Positions 32,188 through 38,512 of a stretch of 38,512 nt of DNA are shown here, piece after piece; position 1 is the stretch's first letter, and each line of letters starts with the position of its first letter. The notes below the pieces were generated by a model that searched no databases, was not told the DNA's origin, and saw nothing but the letters and a program-made list of their open reading frames with translations. The stretch lies in assembly GCA_016220175.1 (NCBI GenBank), contig JACRHZ010000078.1, positions 1 through 38,512 of the forward strand. The letters are read 5' to 3'. This DNA comes from Candidatus Peregrinibacteria bacterium (GTDB lineage Bacteria > Patescibacteriota > Gracilibacteria > CAIRYL01). The translations under genes were made by a program, and so were the position numbers.

Positions 32188-33358
32188 TCAAGCTGCAATC
32201 TGAGCTTCTTCTTGACCATGCTCCTGAGATTCGACAATGGTATTCACTATGTTTACAAATTTTTTCACATGCATTTTCCCATTTGTATATGAAATTACAG
32301 CATCTTGAAGTTTCTCTTTCTTCTCACCCCCTTCCGAGCAAATATGTTGCATTCCCGCCAAGACTGCTTTCAATTTTTCTTTTTCTGTATAAACATTTAA
32401 AAATGCTGAAGCTTTTACTGTTTTTTTTTGCTTGGGAACTTCGATAGGAAACTCGTCTTTGATTCTTTATATTTGCCTCAAGAAAAGCGTTTGTGTACTT
32501 TGATGAACCTGAATCAGACATTTGGTGGTAGCCATATGCAACAGCCAAAAACTCTCGCAAATCCAAAAATTCGTTATATTGCTTATCCCTTGCATAGGGA
32601 TCTCCATCTTTCGGTTCTGAAGATAAAAGTTTCTTTTTTTCTTCCTCGCTAAATTGATACAAATGAGAAAGTTCGTGGGCAAGAATGTTGCGGAGGTAAA
32701 CATTTCTGTATGCTTCGTCAGGATTTTTTGCAATCAGATCCTTCATAGATTTTGATGTTTCATATGCCGTTTTGTACTCCGTATTATCTCGGAAAACTTC
32801 GCTCGATGGAAGTAAGATGCATTGTGCTCCGTCGGGTGCGATTGGAACTTCCAGAGATTGTCCGTTAAATTTTTGGGTATCCGCATCCATTCCGAGAACT
32901 TGAGTAAGAATTGACCAATTCTTCTCATTCGCAATCACCACTTTTACACGTCGATTTTGAGTTGGATCTAAATCTCCTTTTACGCGAGCAATATATGCAA
33001 TATCTTCGGGAGTAAGTGGTTCATCACTATAGACATCGACTCCTGCTGCTGCTAGCATCTTATCCACCCTCTGAGGAATAGACTGTAATTGCTTTTCAAA
33101 AGTACTGAATTTTTCTTGAATTCCTTTTGGTTTTCCCTGATTTTTTTCTTGTAAATCCATTTTGGAATCTAAAGGTTGAAGCTGAGTCACTTCACGTCTC
33201 GCCAGGGTCTCTGCTCGTGCGACATTATGATCGATCTTCTCCGCTAAAGCGCTTCTTTGCCCTTCAATTCTATCATGAGAATCCTCCAATGACCTCGGCT
33301 GATTTGCTTCTCTGAATTTATCTAAGCCAATAACTTTGTTTTCACTTGGGCTGACCAT
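32188..33358 (-). CDS. HExxH metalloprotease-like protein, disrupted by a frameshift
   Basis: The first frame (33358 to about 32470) carries residues 1-297. These are a polar helical N-terminus and a zinc-protease-like motif ILAHELSHLYQF with HELSH at 228-232. A later LDLREFLAVAYG could give the third ligand (Glu269 is a candidate). Near 32463-32472 the sensible sequence moves to another frame, ending at 32188 with a KDEFPIEVPKQKKTVKASAF stretch and a Glu/Gln-rich tail. The un-shifted frame instead gives a basic nonsense-like tail stopping at 32324. This is a recent indel or a sequencing error. No named family was recognised. It overlaps the upstream coiled-coil gene by 17 bp, so the two are probably expressed together. 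Confidence 0.65.
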
Positions 33359-33623
33359 TTTGATTATGTAATTTTTGTTTTATTTTTTCAATTTGCGACT
33401 CATCATTTTCTTTTTTTACGAAGACTAGTTTCCCATATGCTTCATCTGCTAATTTCTTTATTTTTGAAGTATAAAATTTATCAATTTCATCAATTTTGAC
33501 AGTAATTTGTTTCAGTTCTTCCTCGCTTGCAGTTTTGAGTTCCCTCTTGATATCCTCAGAAACTGATTTGTATTCCTTCAAAACTCTATCGATCTGTTGG
33601 ATTAAGTCATTTACAATGCTCAT
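33342..33623 (-). CDS. Small coiled-coil protein
   Basis: This is a 93-residue, highly charged, helix-rich protein: LIQQIDRVLKEYKSVSEDIK and a later EIDKFYTSKIKKLADEAYGK stretch suggest two helices forming a coiled coil. There is no signal peptide or known domain. Its 3' end overlaps the start of the HExxH gene by 17 bp, so it may be a partner, chaperone or substrate of that protein. I do not recognise the family. Confidence 0.65.
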   Translation of the reverse strand: MSIVNDLIQQIDRVLKEYKSVSEDIKRELKTASEEELKQITVKIDEIDKFYTSKIKKLADEAYGKLVFVKKENDESQIEKIKQKLHNQNGQPK

Positions 33624-33666
33624 TTGTTAGAATAACATTCGAATAAATTTCCTTTATTGTCTCAAT

Positions 33667-33828
33667 ATGAAAAATAAAAAGTGTCCACTCTGTGGGGAGA
33701 TTTGTGAGGAGGGGAAAAACACGGTAAAGGCTTATGATCTCACCTTTTGTTCTCAGAATTGTGTAAATAAGTGGAACGAGGAAGTCATTGACCCCGAAAA
33801 TAAATTCAATTTAAGAGGATATAAATAA
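33667..33828 (+). CDS. 53-residue zinc-knuckle (TRASH-like) protein
   Basis: The frame runs ATG at 33667 to TAA at 33826-33828. It has four to five Cys arranged CPLCGEIC at 6-13 and FCSQNC at 27-32. The pattern resembles TRASH or MYM-type metal-binding knuckles, in which the FCSxxC half is typical. The short C-terminus has NKWNEEVID. It is divergent from the coiled-coil gene. Function unknown; a metal- or nucleic-acid-binding role is inferred. Confidence 0.65.
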   Translation: MKNKKCPLCGEICEEGKNTVKAYDLTFCSQNCVNKWNEEVIDPENKFNLRGYK

Positions 33829-33942
33829 TTCTACCCATTATACCAAAAACTGGCTTAATTCTCAATGCAAAGCCTTTTTCCGGGCGAGGTTTTAAATATT
33901 GGATGAACTTTGTAAGTTTTCTCTCAGAAAATACAAAAAAGC

Positions 33943-33971
33943 TTCGCACCGTTCTAAAAAATTTGTATAAT
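33943..33971 (+). promoter_or_regulatory. Promoter of trxA
   Basis: A perfect -10 TATAAT (33966-33971) is preceded after 17 bp by a partial -35 (TTCGCA). The -10 lies 41 bp before the trxA ATG. The rest of 33829-34012 shows nothing else recognisable. Confidence 0.6.
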
Positions 33972-34012
33972 AGGCACAGTCTCATTTATTTCGTCATTTT
34001 ACCCATAATTTT

Positions 34013-34330
34013 ATGGCAGCAACTTTTACCGACGCGAATTTTGATGCGGAAGTTCTTCATTCAGATATTCCCGTTCTCGTTGATTTTTGGGCTCCATGGT
34101 GTGGTCCATGTCAGATGATGGGACCGATAATTGAAAAATTAGCTGAAGAATATTCAGGGAAGGTAAAAATTGGGAAACTCGATGTTGAGGAAAGTCCAGG
34201 GATCGCAGAGAAATACCAAATAATGAGTATTCCGGTCCTGAAAATATTCAAAGCAGGAAAAGTGGTGCAAGAAATGGTCGGCGCGATGTCAGCGGATGCA
34301 CTCAAACAGAAAATTGATGCACATCTCTGA
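34013..34330 (+). CDS. trxA: Thioredoxin
   Basis: Thioredoxin is the general cytoplasmic protein disulphide reductant. The 105 residues are full length. The active site WCGPC is at about 29-33 within VLVDFWAPWCGPC; cis-Pro is in MSIPVLKIF at about 72-80. It has its own promoter and is convergent with the ribosomal operon; a hairpin separates them. Confidence 0.97.
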   Translation: MAATFTDANFDAEVLHSDIPVLVDFWAPWCGPCQMMGPIIEKLAEEYSGKVKIGKLDVEESPGIAEKYQIMSIPVLKIFKAGKVVQEMVGAMSADALKQKIDAHL

Positions 34331-34372
34331 TTTGTGATGATGTGGGGCAACGTCTACTCATAATCTAAAGCA

Positions 34373-34392
34373 GTCACACCACGAGGCGTGAC
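34373..34392 (-). terminator. Likely terminator of the ribosomal protein operon
   Basis: On the minus strand GTCACGCC-TCGT-GGTGTGAC forms an 8-bp stem (one G-U pair) with a 4-nt loop, 24 bp after the rpsC stop, followed by TGCTTTAG. The T-tract is poor. Confidence 0.5.
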
Positions 34393-34401
34393 CCGCACAC
34401 A

Positions 34402-34436
34402 ACTGACTACTCACTCCTAACTGCTGACTTCCTCTC
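34402..34436. repeat. Heptamer repeat locus 14
   Basis: Units actgact, actcact, cctaact, gctgact, tcctctc overlap the 3' end of rpsC, supplying its stop codon and final EVSS residues. Confidence 0.75.
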
Positions 34437-35106
34437 CGTCTGCCTTTTCAGCGGAGTCTTCTTCGTTCTTCCCTTTTTTCTTAAAAATCTCTCCCCGATA
34501 AATCCACACCTTTACTCCAATTGCTCCATAAGTGGTAAGCGCTTTATCTTCGGCGTATGAAATATCTGCACGGAAGGTATGAAGCGGAATTTTTCCCTGC
34601 GTAAAAAACTCATTTCTTGCAATTTCTACACCTCCGAGACGTCCAGAAACGTGAATCTTTATCCCCTTTGCTCCAGCTTCCATTGTTTTTTGAATCGCAG
34701 CCTTTGCCGCTCTTCGAAAAGCTATTCTTCGTTCAAGCTGTCTCGCAACATTATCTGCAACGAGCGTTGATTCGAGGTCTGGTCTTTTTACTTCCTTTAT
34801 GGAAATATCAAATCTCTCATTAAACTTGAGGAGAAGTTCTTTCTTGAGATCTTCAACGGCGGTTCCTTGCCTTCCGATAATCACTCCGGGCTTTGCAGTA
34901 TAAAGAGAAACGTGTGTACTTTTATTGGTACGCTCAATATCAATTCTTGCAATTCCAGCGGATTTTAGTTTCTCCATAAGGTGCTTTCTCACTTTAAAAT
35001 CCAAATTAATGAGTTTCGGATATTTTTTCTTATCCGCATACCACCTACTGTTCCACGTATGTGTAATTCCGATTCGAAGGCCATTTGGATCAACTTTTTG
35101 TCCCAT
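34417..35106 (-). CDS. rpsC: Small subunit ribosomal protein S3 (uS3)
   Basis: S3 lies at the mRNA entry of the 30S head. The true start is MGQKVDPNGLRIGIT at 35104-35106, giving 229 residues; the longer frame adds 34 residues without likeness to S3 that overlap rplV in antiphase. The KH domain contains GVIIGRQGTAVEDLK. The C-terminus is Glu/Asp/Lys-rich. It is the last gene of this operon piece: rplP (L16), expected next, is absent, and trxA follows in the opposite direction. Confidence 0.95.
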   Translation of the reverse strand: MGQKVDPNGLRIGITHTWNSRWYADKKKYPKLINLDFKVRKHLMEKLKSAGIARIDIERTNKSTHVSLYTAKPGVIIGRQGTAVEDLKKELLLKFNERFDISIKEVKRPDLESTLVADNVARQLERRIAFRRAAKAAIQKTMEAGAKGIKIHVSGRLGGVEIARNEFFTQGKIPLHTFRADISYAEDKALTTYGAIGVKVWIYRGEIFKKKGKNEEDSAEKADGEEVSS

Positions 35107-35129
35107 GAAAAAGAAAAAAATGGTAAAAA

Positions 35130-35453
35130 CTATATCCCTACTTCTACACTTATATGTGATGTACGCTTTAAGAGTGGGCTGCTTCTTCCACGCGAATTTG
35201 GCATCCAACGCTTATATGTCGCTCCCTTGGTCACTAATATTTTCTTAATGATGAGCTTTGTTTTGTCCTGACCAAAATTATTTTCTGCATTTGCTATTGC
35301 GGATTGAATAATTTTTTTGAGAATATCAGCTGGTTTTTTCGGGAGATATTTGAGGAGTAAAAGCGCTTCTTCCACACTTTTCCCACGAACCATCCCTGCA
35401 ACGAGGTTTGCTTTTTTTGGGGAAATCCGTACTTGTTTGAGGAGAGCTTTCAT
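35130..35453 (-). CDS. rplV: Large subunit ribosomal protein L22 (uL22)
   Basis: L22 lines the peptide exit tunnel. The 107 residues include RISPKKANLVAGMVRGK at about 9-25, AIANAENNFGQD, and the C-terminal hairpin region with RGRSSPLLKRTSHISVEV. Standard position between S19 and S3, on the same strand, 19 bp after rpsS. Confidence 0.96.
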   Translation of the reverse strand: MKALLKQVRISPKKANLVAGMVRGKSVEEALLLLKYLPKKPADILKKIIQSAIANAENNFGQDKTKLIIKKILVTKGATYKRWMPNSRGRSSPLLKRTSHISVEVGI

Positions 35454-35472
35454 AGAATATTGCTTTTAAAAA

Positions 35473-35805
35473 TTAAGTGGATGCTGCTGGTTTTGATGGA
35501 GTTTGTCCTGTTGACGCCGTTGACGCTGTTGATTCCTCCGAAGACTGTTTTCCTCCATGCATTCTAAACTTTCGAGTCGGAGAAAATTCTCCTAATTTAT
35601 GTCCCACCATATTCTCGGTTATAAAAACAGGAATATGTTGCTTCCCATTATGAACACCAAATGTGTGCCCCACAAAATCCGGGTGGACTGCTGTTGCTCT
35701 TGACCATGTCCTGATGATTTTCTTTTGACCAGTAGCATTCATCTCGTTTACCTTTTTGAGGAGCTTCGGATCTACATATGGGCCTTTTTTTGAACTTCTC
35801 GTCAT
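35473..35805 (-). CDS. rpsS: Small subunit ribosomal protein S19 (uS19) with C-terminal extension
   Basis: S19 binds 16S rRNA in the 30S head with S13. The conserved core ends with [19 protein letters not shown], then [20 protein letters not shown], at about residue 84. The remaining 20 or so residues are a Ser/Thr/Ala/Gln-rich tail not present in typical 92-residue S19. The start [16 protein letters not shown] is clear. Confidence 0.95.
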   Translation of the reverse strand: MTRSSKKGPYVDPKLLKKVNEMNATGQKKIIRTWSRATAVHPDFVGHTFGVHNGKQHIPVFITENMVGHKLGEFSPTRKFRMHGGKQSSEESTASTASTGQTPSKPAAST

Positions 35806-35841
35806 GGGAAAGAATTAAGTGAGAAAGGAAATAGGAAAAGA

Positions 35842-36681
35842 CTAATTTTTGCCTTTTTTTCTTCGAATAATAAACCGTGAAGATGGATTTTTTCTTCTGC
35901 GCGTTTTGTATCCGAGTGCAGGCATTCCCCATGGAGTTTTTGGGTGCTTCAAGCCGATAGGACAATGTCCTTCTCCTCCTCCATGCGGATGATCAACCGG
36001 ATTCATAGACTTTCCGAGTACTTGTGGTCTTCGTCCCATTTTTCGAATTCTCCCTGCCTTTCCAATAACCACATTCATGTGATCTGCATTTGAGACAATA
36101 CCGACAGAAGCATAGCACTCCTTATGAATAAACCTTACTTCTCCAGAAGGAAGAGTTACCTGTGCCATATCCGCGTCAAGCGACATGAGTTTTGCTGAAG
36201 ATCCAGCACTTCGCACAATCTGTCCACCTCTCTTCAGCGAAAGTTCAAGATCATGGATATCAATTCCCACTGGAATATTCTTGAGCATCATGCGATTTCC
36301 TGTCTGTGGTTTTGTATTTTCTGCTGTCACTACTTGATCTCCCTCTTTGAGTCCTTCTGGTGCGAGAATATAGCGTTTCTCACCATCAGCATAAAAAAGA
36401 AGCGCAATAAAAGCAGTCCGATTTGGATCATATTCAATTGAGGCTACTCGTGCGGGAATTTTAAGTTTATCTGTCCTTAAAAAATCAACTCTTCGATAGT
36501 GCCTCTTTTCGCCACCGCCTCTATGTCTCGTCGTAATATGACCGTGAACATTTCTCCCCGCAATAGACTTCTTTGGAGTGAGAAGAGATTTTTCTGGTCC
36601 TCTTTTTGAAAGCTGAGAGTAATCAATTACTGTCATTTTTCTTCGACCCGGAGTTGTTGCTTTAAACGATTTAACTGGCAT
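35842..36681 (-). CDS. rplB: Large subunit ribosomal protein L2 (uL2)
   Basis: L2 is needed for subunit association and peptidyl transferase function. The 279 residues match the family. The start is MPVKSFKATTPGRRKM. Conserved segments include RHRGGGEKRHYR, GNRMMLKNIPVGIDIHDLEL, and the C-terminal GKSMNPVDHPHGGGEGHCPIG, which holds the essential His. Confidence 0.97.
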   Translation of the reverse strand: MPVKSFKATTPGRRKMTVIDYSQLSKRGPEKSLLTPKKSIAGRNVHGHITTRHRGGGEKRHYRRVDFLRTDKLKIPARVASIEYDPNRTAFIALLFYADGEKRYILAPEGLKEGDQVVTAENTKPQTGNRMMLKNIPVGIDIHDLELSLKRGGQIVRSAGSSAKLMSLDADMAQVTLPSGEVRFIHKECYASVGIVSNADHMNVVIGKAGRIRKMGRRPQVLGKSMNPVDHPHGGGEGHCPIGLKHPKTPWGMPALGYKTRRRKNPSSRFIIRRKKGKN

Positions 36682-36693
36682 AGAGATGAAAAT

Positions 36694-37002
36694 TTACTTT
36701 TTTGAAGAAGATTTTTTTACGCTCATAAGTTCAAGACTTTTTCCCATCTGAATCGACACAATAGCTCTTCGTGTCTCTTTTCGCTTTGTTATGCTGCGCC
36801 CTTTTCCTCCTGATCGTCCTTTTTTAGGATTTGTAAGGATTCGAACAGAAAGAGGAGTAATACCGTAATATGTTCGAATCGCATTTACCACATCAATTTT
36901 CGTGGCATCTTTATGGACGCGAAATGTATGTTTATTGAGTTCCTGAAGTCGAACAGATTTCTCAGTAACGAGAGGGCCGATAAGAACTTGATGTAAATTC
37001 AT
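36694..37002 (-). CDS. rplW: Large subunit ribosomal protein L23 (uL23)
   Basis: L23 sits at the tunnel exit and binds trigger factor and SRP. The 102 residues include VLIGPLVTEKSVRLQE, then FRVHKDATKIDVVNAIRTYY, and a basic loop with KKGRSGGKGRSITKRKE. It lies 6 bp after rplD and 12 bp before rplB. Confidence 0.95.
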   Translation of the reverse strand: MNLHQVLIGPLVTEKSVRLQELNKHTFRVHKDATKIDVVNAIRTYYGITPLSVRILTNPKKGRSGGKGRSITKRKETRRAIVSIQMGKSLELMSVKKSSSKK

Positions 37003-37008
37003 GGTGTT

Positions 37009-37638
37009 CTATTTCGTGAGAAAAATTTCTTCTGCTTTTTCAAGTGAAGCCTCGAGAAAAAGGAGAGAGTCTGCCCACAAGAGATCTACGACATTGAGAT
37101 AAGAAACGAGAATTACTCGTACATTCGGAATATTTCGAGTGCTTTTTTCGAAAATGGTATCTGAGCCGGGAAGAACAATGAGAATTTTCTCTTTCACGGG
37201 AAGTTTTTTCAGCATTTCGACAAAAATCTTCGTTTTTGGAGTTTTTGAAGAAAATGAATCGAGAACAACAATCTCACTGTCATGAGCTTTTGACGAGAGA
37301 GCAGAAAATAAAGCTTCTCTTCTCATTCTCTTTGGCATAAGTTTTTCATAATTTCGCTCTGCTCTCGGTCCAAAAATTACGCCTCCTCCTTTCCAAAGAG
37401 GACTCCTGATAGATCCTTGGCGAGATTGTCCTGTTCCTTTTTGTTTATACGGCTTGCGACCTCCACCGCGAACCTCCGAGCGAACAAGAGTAAACGCCGT
37501 ATCCACACGCTTATTCGAAAGATGTCTCACCATTGCTTGGTGCATGAGACTATTTCGAACGGGGGCTTCGAACATTTCTTTTCGAAGAGTTACCTCTCCT
37601 TTCTTTTCTCCCGACTGTGTGTAGAGTGGCGCTTTCAT
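37009..37638 (-). CDS. rplD: Large subunit ribosomal protein L4 (uL4)
   Basis: L4 binds 23S rRNA early in assembly and its loop reaches the exit tunnel; in E. coli it also represses its operon. The 209 residues include the extended loop VRGGGRKPYKQKGTGQSRQG at about 54-73 and RSPLWKGGGVIFGP. It begins 2 bp after rplC. No L4-type attenuator could be proven from the rplC leader. Confidence 0.96.
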   Translation of the reverse strand: MKAPLYTQSGEKKGEVTLRKEMFEAPVRNSLMHQAMVRHLSNKRVDTAFTLVRSEVRGGGRKPYKQKGTGQSRQGSIRSPLWKGGGVIFGPRAERNYEKLMPKRMRREALFSALSSKAHDSEIVVLDSFSSKTPKTKIFVEMLKKLPVKEKILIVLPGSDTIFEKSTRNIPNVRVILVSYLNVVDLLWADSLLFLEASLEKAEEIFLTK

Positions 37639-37640
37639 CT

Positions 37641-38213
37641 TTACTTTTGGATAAACAAAATGGAGTTCTTTGCTCCTGGAAGCGATCCCTTAATTGCGAG
37701 AACATTACGCTGAGGATCCACCAGAAGAAGTTGTTTTTTCTTGAGAGTAACGGTGTCACATCCCATTCTCCCCGGCATTCTTTTTCCTTTAAAAACTCGT
37801 CCCGGCATCGCCCTCTGTCCCGTTGATCCATGCCTTTTATACTTTGTTCCATGTGTTCTCCGAATAACTTTGAAATGATGTCTCTTCACATTCCCCTGAA
37901 ATCCCTTTCCTTTCGACACTCCAGTGACTACCACCAAATCATCCTTATTAAAAATATCAACTTTTATCGTGTCATCTACTTTCAACTCCGCTGAAGGAAA
38001 TTGAAATTCTTTCAGTGTTTTAAATTTTTTCGTCTTGAGCGGTTTCTTAAGAGCCTCAAATCCGAGAACAACAGCACTATATCCATCCTTCTCCTGAGTC
38101 CTCACCTGAAAAACCGTGTTGGGATCACAGACCACATACGTAACAGGAACCATAAGTCCCTCATCAGAGATAACTTGTGACATACCGAGTTTTTTTCCGA
38201 TTATTCCGGGCAT
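37641..38213 (-). CDS. rplC: Large subunit ribosomal protein L3 (uL3)
   Basis: L3 helps organise the peptidyl transferase centre. The true start is MPGIIGKKLGMSQV at 38211-38213, giving 190 residues; an upstream in-frame Met adds 32 residues without likeness to L3. Conserved segments include VSKGKGFQGNVKRHHF, then KYKRHGSTGQRAMPGRVFKG and RMPGRMG. It is the first gene of the operon piece; rpsJ (S10), normally upstream, is missing and an IS30 element takes its place 174 bp away. Confidence 0.96.
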   Translation of the reverse strand: MPGIIGKKLGMSQVISDEGLMVPVTYVVCDPNTVFQVRTQEKDGYSAVVLGFEALKKPLKTKKFKTLKEFQFPSAELKVDDTIKVDIFNKDDLVVVTGVSKGKGFQGNVKRHHFKVIRRTHGTKYKRHGSTGQRAMPGRVFKGKRMPGRMGCDTVTLKKKQLLLVDPQRNVLAIKGSLPGAKNSILFIQK

Positions 38214-38329
38214 GAAAATAAAATTAAGAGAGCTTGTCTTTGCAAATCCAGATTCTAAAACACTTTTCGCCTTTCCCGGAGGAAGACTTGAACCCGAATT
38301 TTTTTGCAAGGTCTTGTAAAAGCTTGGAG

Positions 38330-38358
38330 ATTGTAGAGATGTGAAGAATGGAAGTCAA
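38330..38358 (-). promoter_or_regulatory. Promoter of the ribosomal protein operon
   Basis: On the minus strand -35 TTGACT (38353-38358) and -10 TACAAT (38330-38335) are separated by exactly 17 bp. The leader to rplC would be about 110 nt and contains an imperfect stem (aagaccttg with caagtctt) that could be regulatory. This promoter lies between the IS30 end and rplC. Confidence 0.75.
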
Positions 38359-38386
38359 GAAATTCTTTGGGAACGTACATTCTAAA

Positions 38387-38512
38387 ATTATAAGCACCAC
38401 CCTAGAGATAAAATAAGTTTATATTTTATTTCTAGACATGAAACAAGTTCGCAAGCCAATCAGCTTCAAAGAGCGAGAGGAAATAGAGAGGATGTTAGAA
38501 AAGAAAAAGTCG
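38387..38512 (+). mobile_element. IS30-like element, left end (truncated by window edge)
   Basis: The terminal inverted repeat (attataagcaccaccc, 38387-38402) is the inverse of 110-125. An AT-rich leader follows, then the transposase start at 38438. The element runs off the window. Confidence 0.8.
38438..38512 (+). CDS. IS30-family transposase, N-terminal fragment
   Basis: Twenty-five codons are visible from ATG to the window edge. The PISFKEREEIERMLEKKKS stretch matches the N-terminal HTH of IS30 transposases (usually L-T-x-E-E-R-x-x-I). The C-terminal part of a transposase of the same family is at 2-109. Confidence 0.75.
   Translation, partial: MKQVRKPISFKEREEIERMLEKKKS

Noticed and set aside
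32188-32373. Separate 61-residue minus-strand gene
   Set aside because: It continues the HExxH protein after a frameshift and its frame opens upstream of the Met, so it is not an independent gene.
35107-35208. N-terminal extension of rpsC
   Set aside because: S3 starts with MGQKVDPNG; the upstream part has no likeness to S3 and overlaps rplV.
38250-38300. tRNA-like T-loop string on the minus strand before rplC
   Set aside because: The bases flanking the loop do not form a T-stem and no anticodon or acceptor arm can be drawn.
38214-38309. N-terminal extension of rplC
   Set aside because: L3 starts with MPGIIGKKLGM; the extra 32 residues lie in the leader.

Overview
The window looks like a chromosomal stretch from a candidate-phyla-radiation (Patescibacteria) bacterium, possibly of Peregrinibacteria type. 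That placement is inferred from gene content: cohesin/dockerin surface proteins, a giant low-complexity surface protein, a small conserved CPR-type membrane protein, a free-standing four-helix-bundle (S23) gene and a MurD/MurL pair. The code is standard: TGA ends trxA and the BRO/DinD-like gene at sensible places, so the UGA=Gly lineages are unlikely. No Shine-Dalgarno motif was seen before any start I inspected.

Layout. Both ends lie inside IS30-like elements: the last 35 codons plus right inverted repeat at 1-125, and the left inverted repeat plus first 25 codons at 38387-38512. This suggests a contig broken at two copies of one IS, or a sequence joined through a single copy. 187-1608 is dnaA. 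1670-13624 is a minus-strand surface locus: a tandem-cohesin membrane protein, a dockerin protein, a small membrane protein and a 2533-residue repeat protein. 13770-14378 is rlmE. 14589-17052 is a small accessory patch: an orphan methyltransferase-like gene, a BRO/DinD-like gene and a hicBA toxin-antitoxin pair. 17053-21021 is a minus-strand run murL-murD-rsmG-GNAT. 21082-24917 is a plus-strand run rsmA-S23-xer-cutA-holA. 25367-27116 carries a TrmB-like regulator and miaA. 27184-32080 is the minus-strand run hrcA-solute-binding protein-grpE-glycosyltransferase-nadK. 32188-33623 holds a frameshifted HExxH protein and a small coiled-coil protein. 33667-34330 holds a 53-residue zinc-knuckle protein and trxA. 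34417-38213 is a truncated S10-type ribosomal protein operon (L3-L4-L23-L2-S19-L22-S3).

Functional links. MurD and MurL together suggest the route in which L-Glu is added to the muramoyl peptide and then epimerised, so no glutamate racemase would be needed. The tandem-cohesin protein and its dockerin neighbour suggest non-covalent surface assembly. hrcA has a CIRCE-like operator, but an unrelated solute-binding protein sits between it and grpE.

The most unusual pattern is not a gene. At least 15 intergenic sites carry degenerate tandem heptamers: strict 7-bp period, a different sequence at each site, mostly at gene 3' ends and often as inverted pairs. At several sites the heptamers supply the stop codon or the last residues of the gene (rsmA, cutA, murL, rsmG, rpsC), or the sequence at a start (rsmG, xer). 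One inverted pair brackets the S23 gene. No rRNA, tRNA, CRISPR array or recognisable oriC was seen, and no gap exceeds 300 bp.
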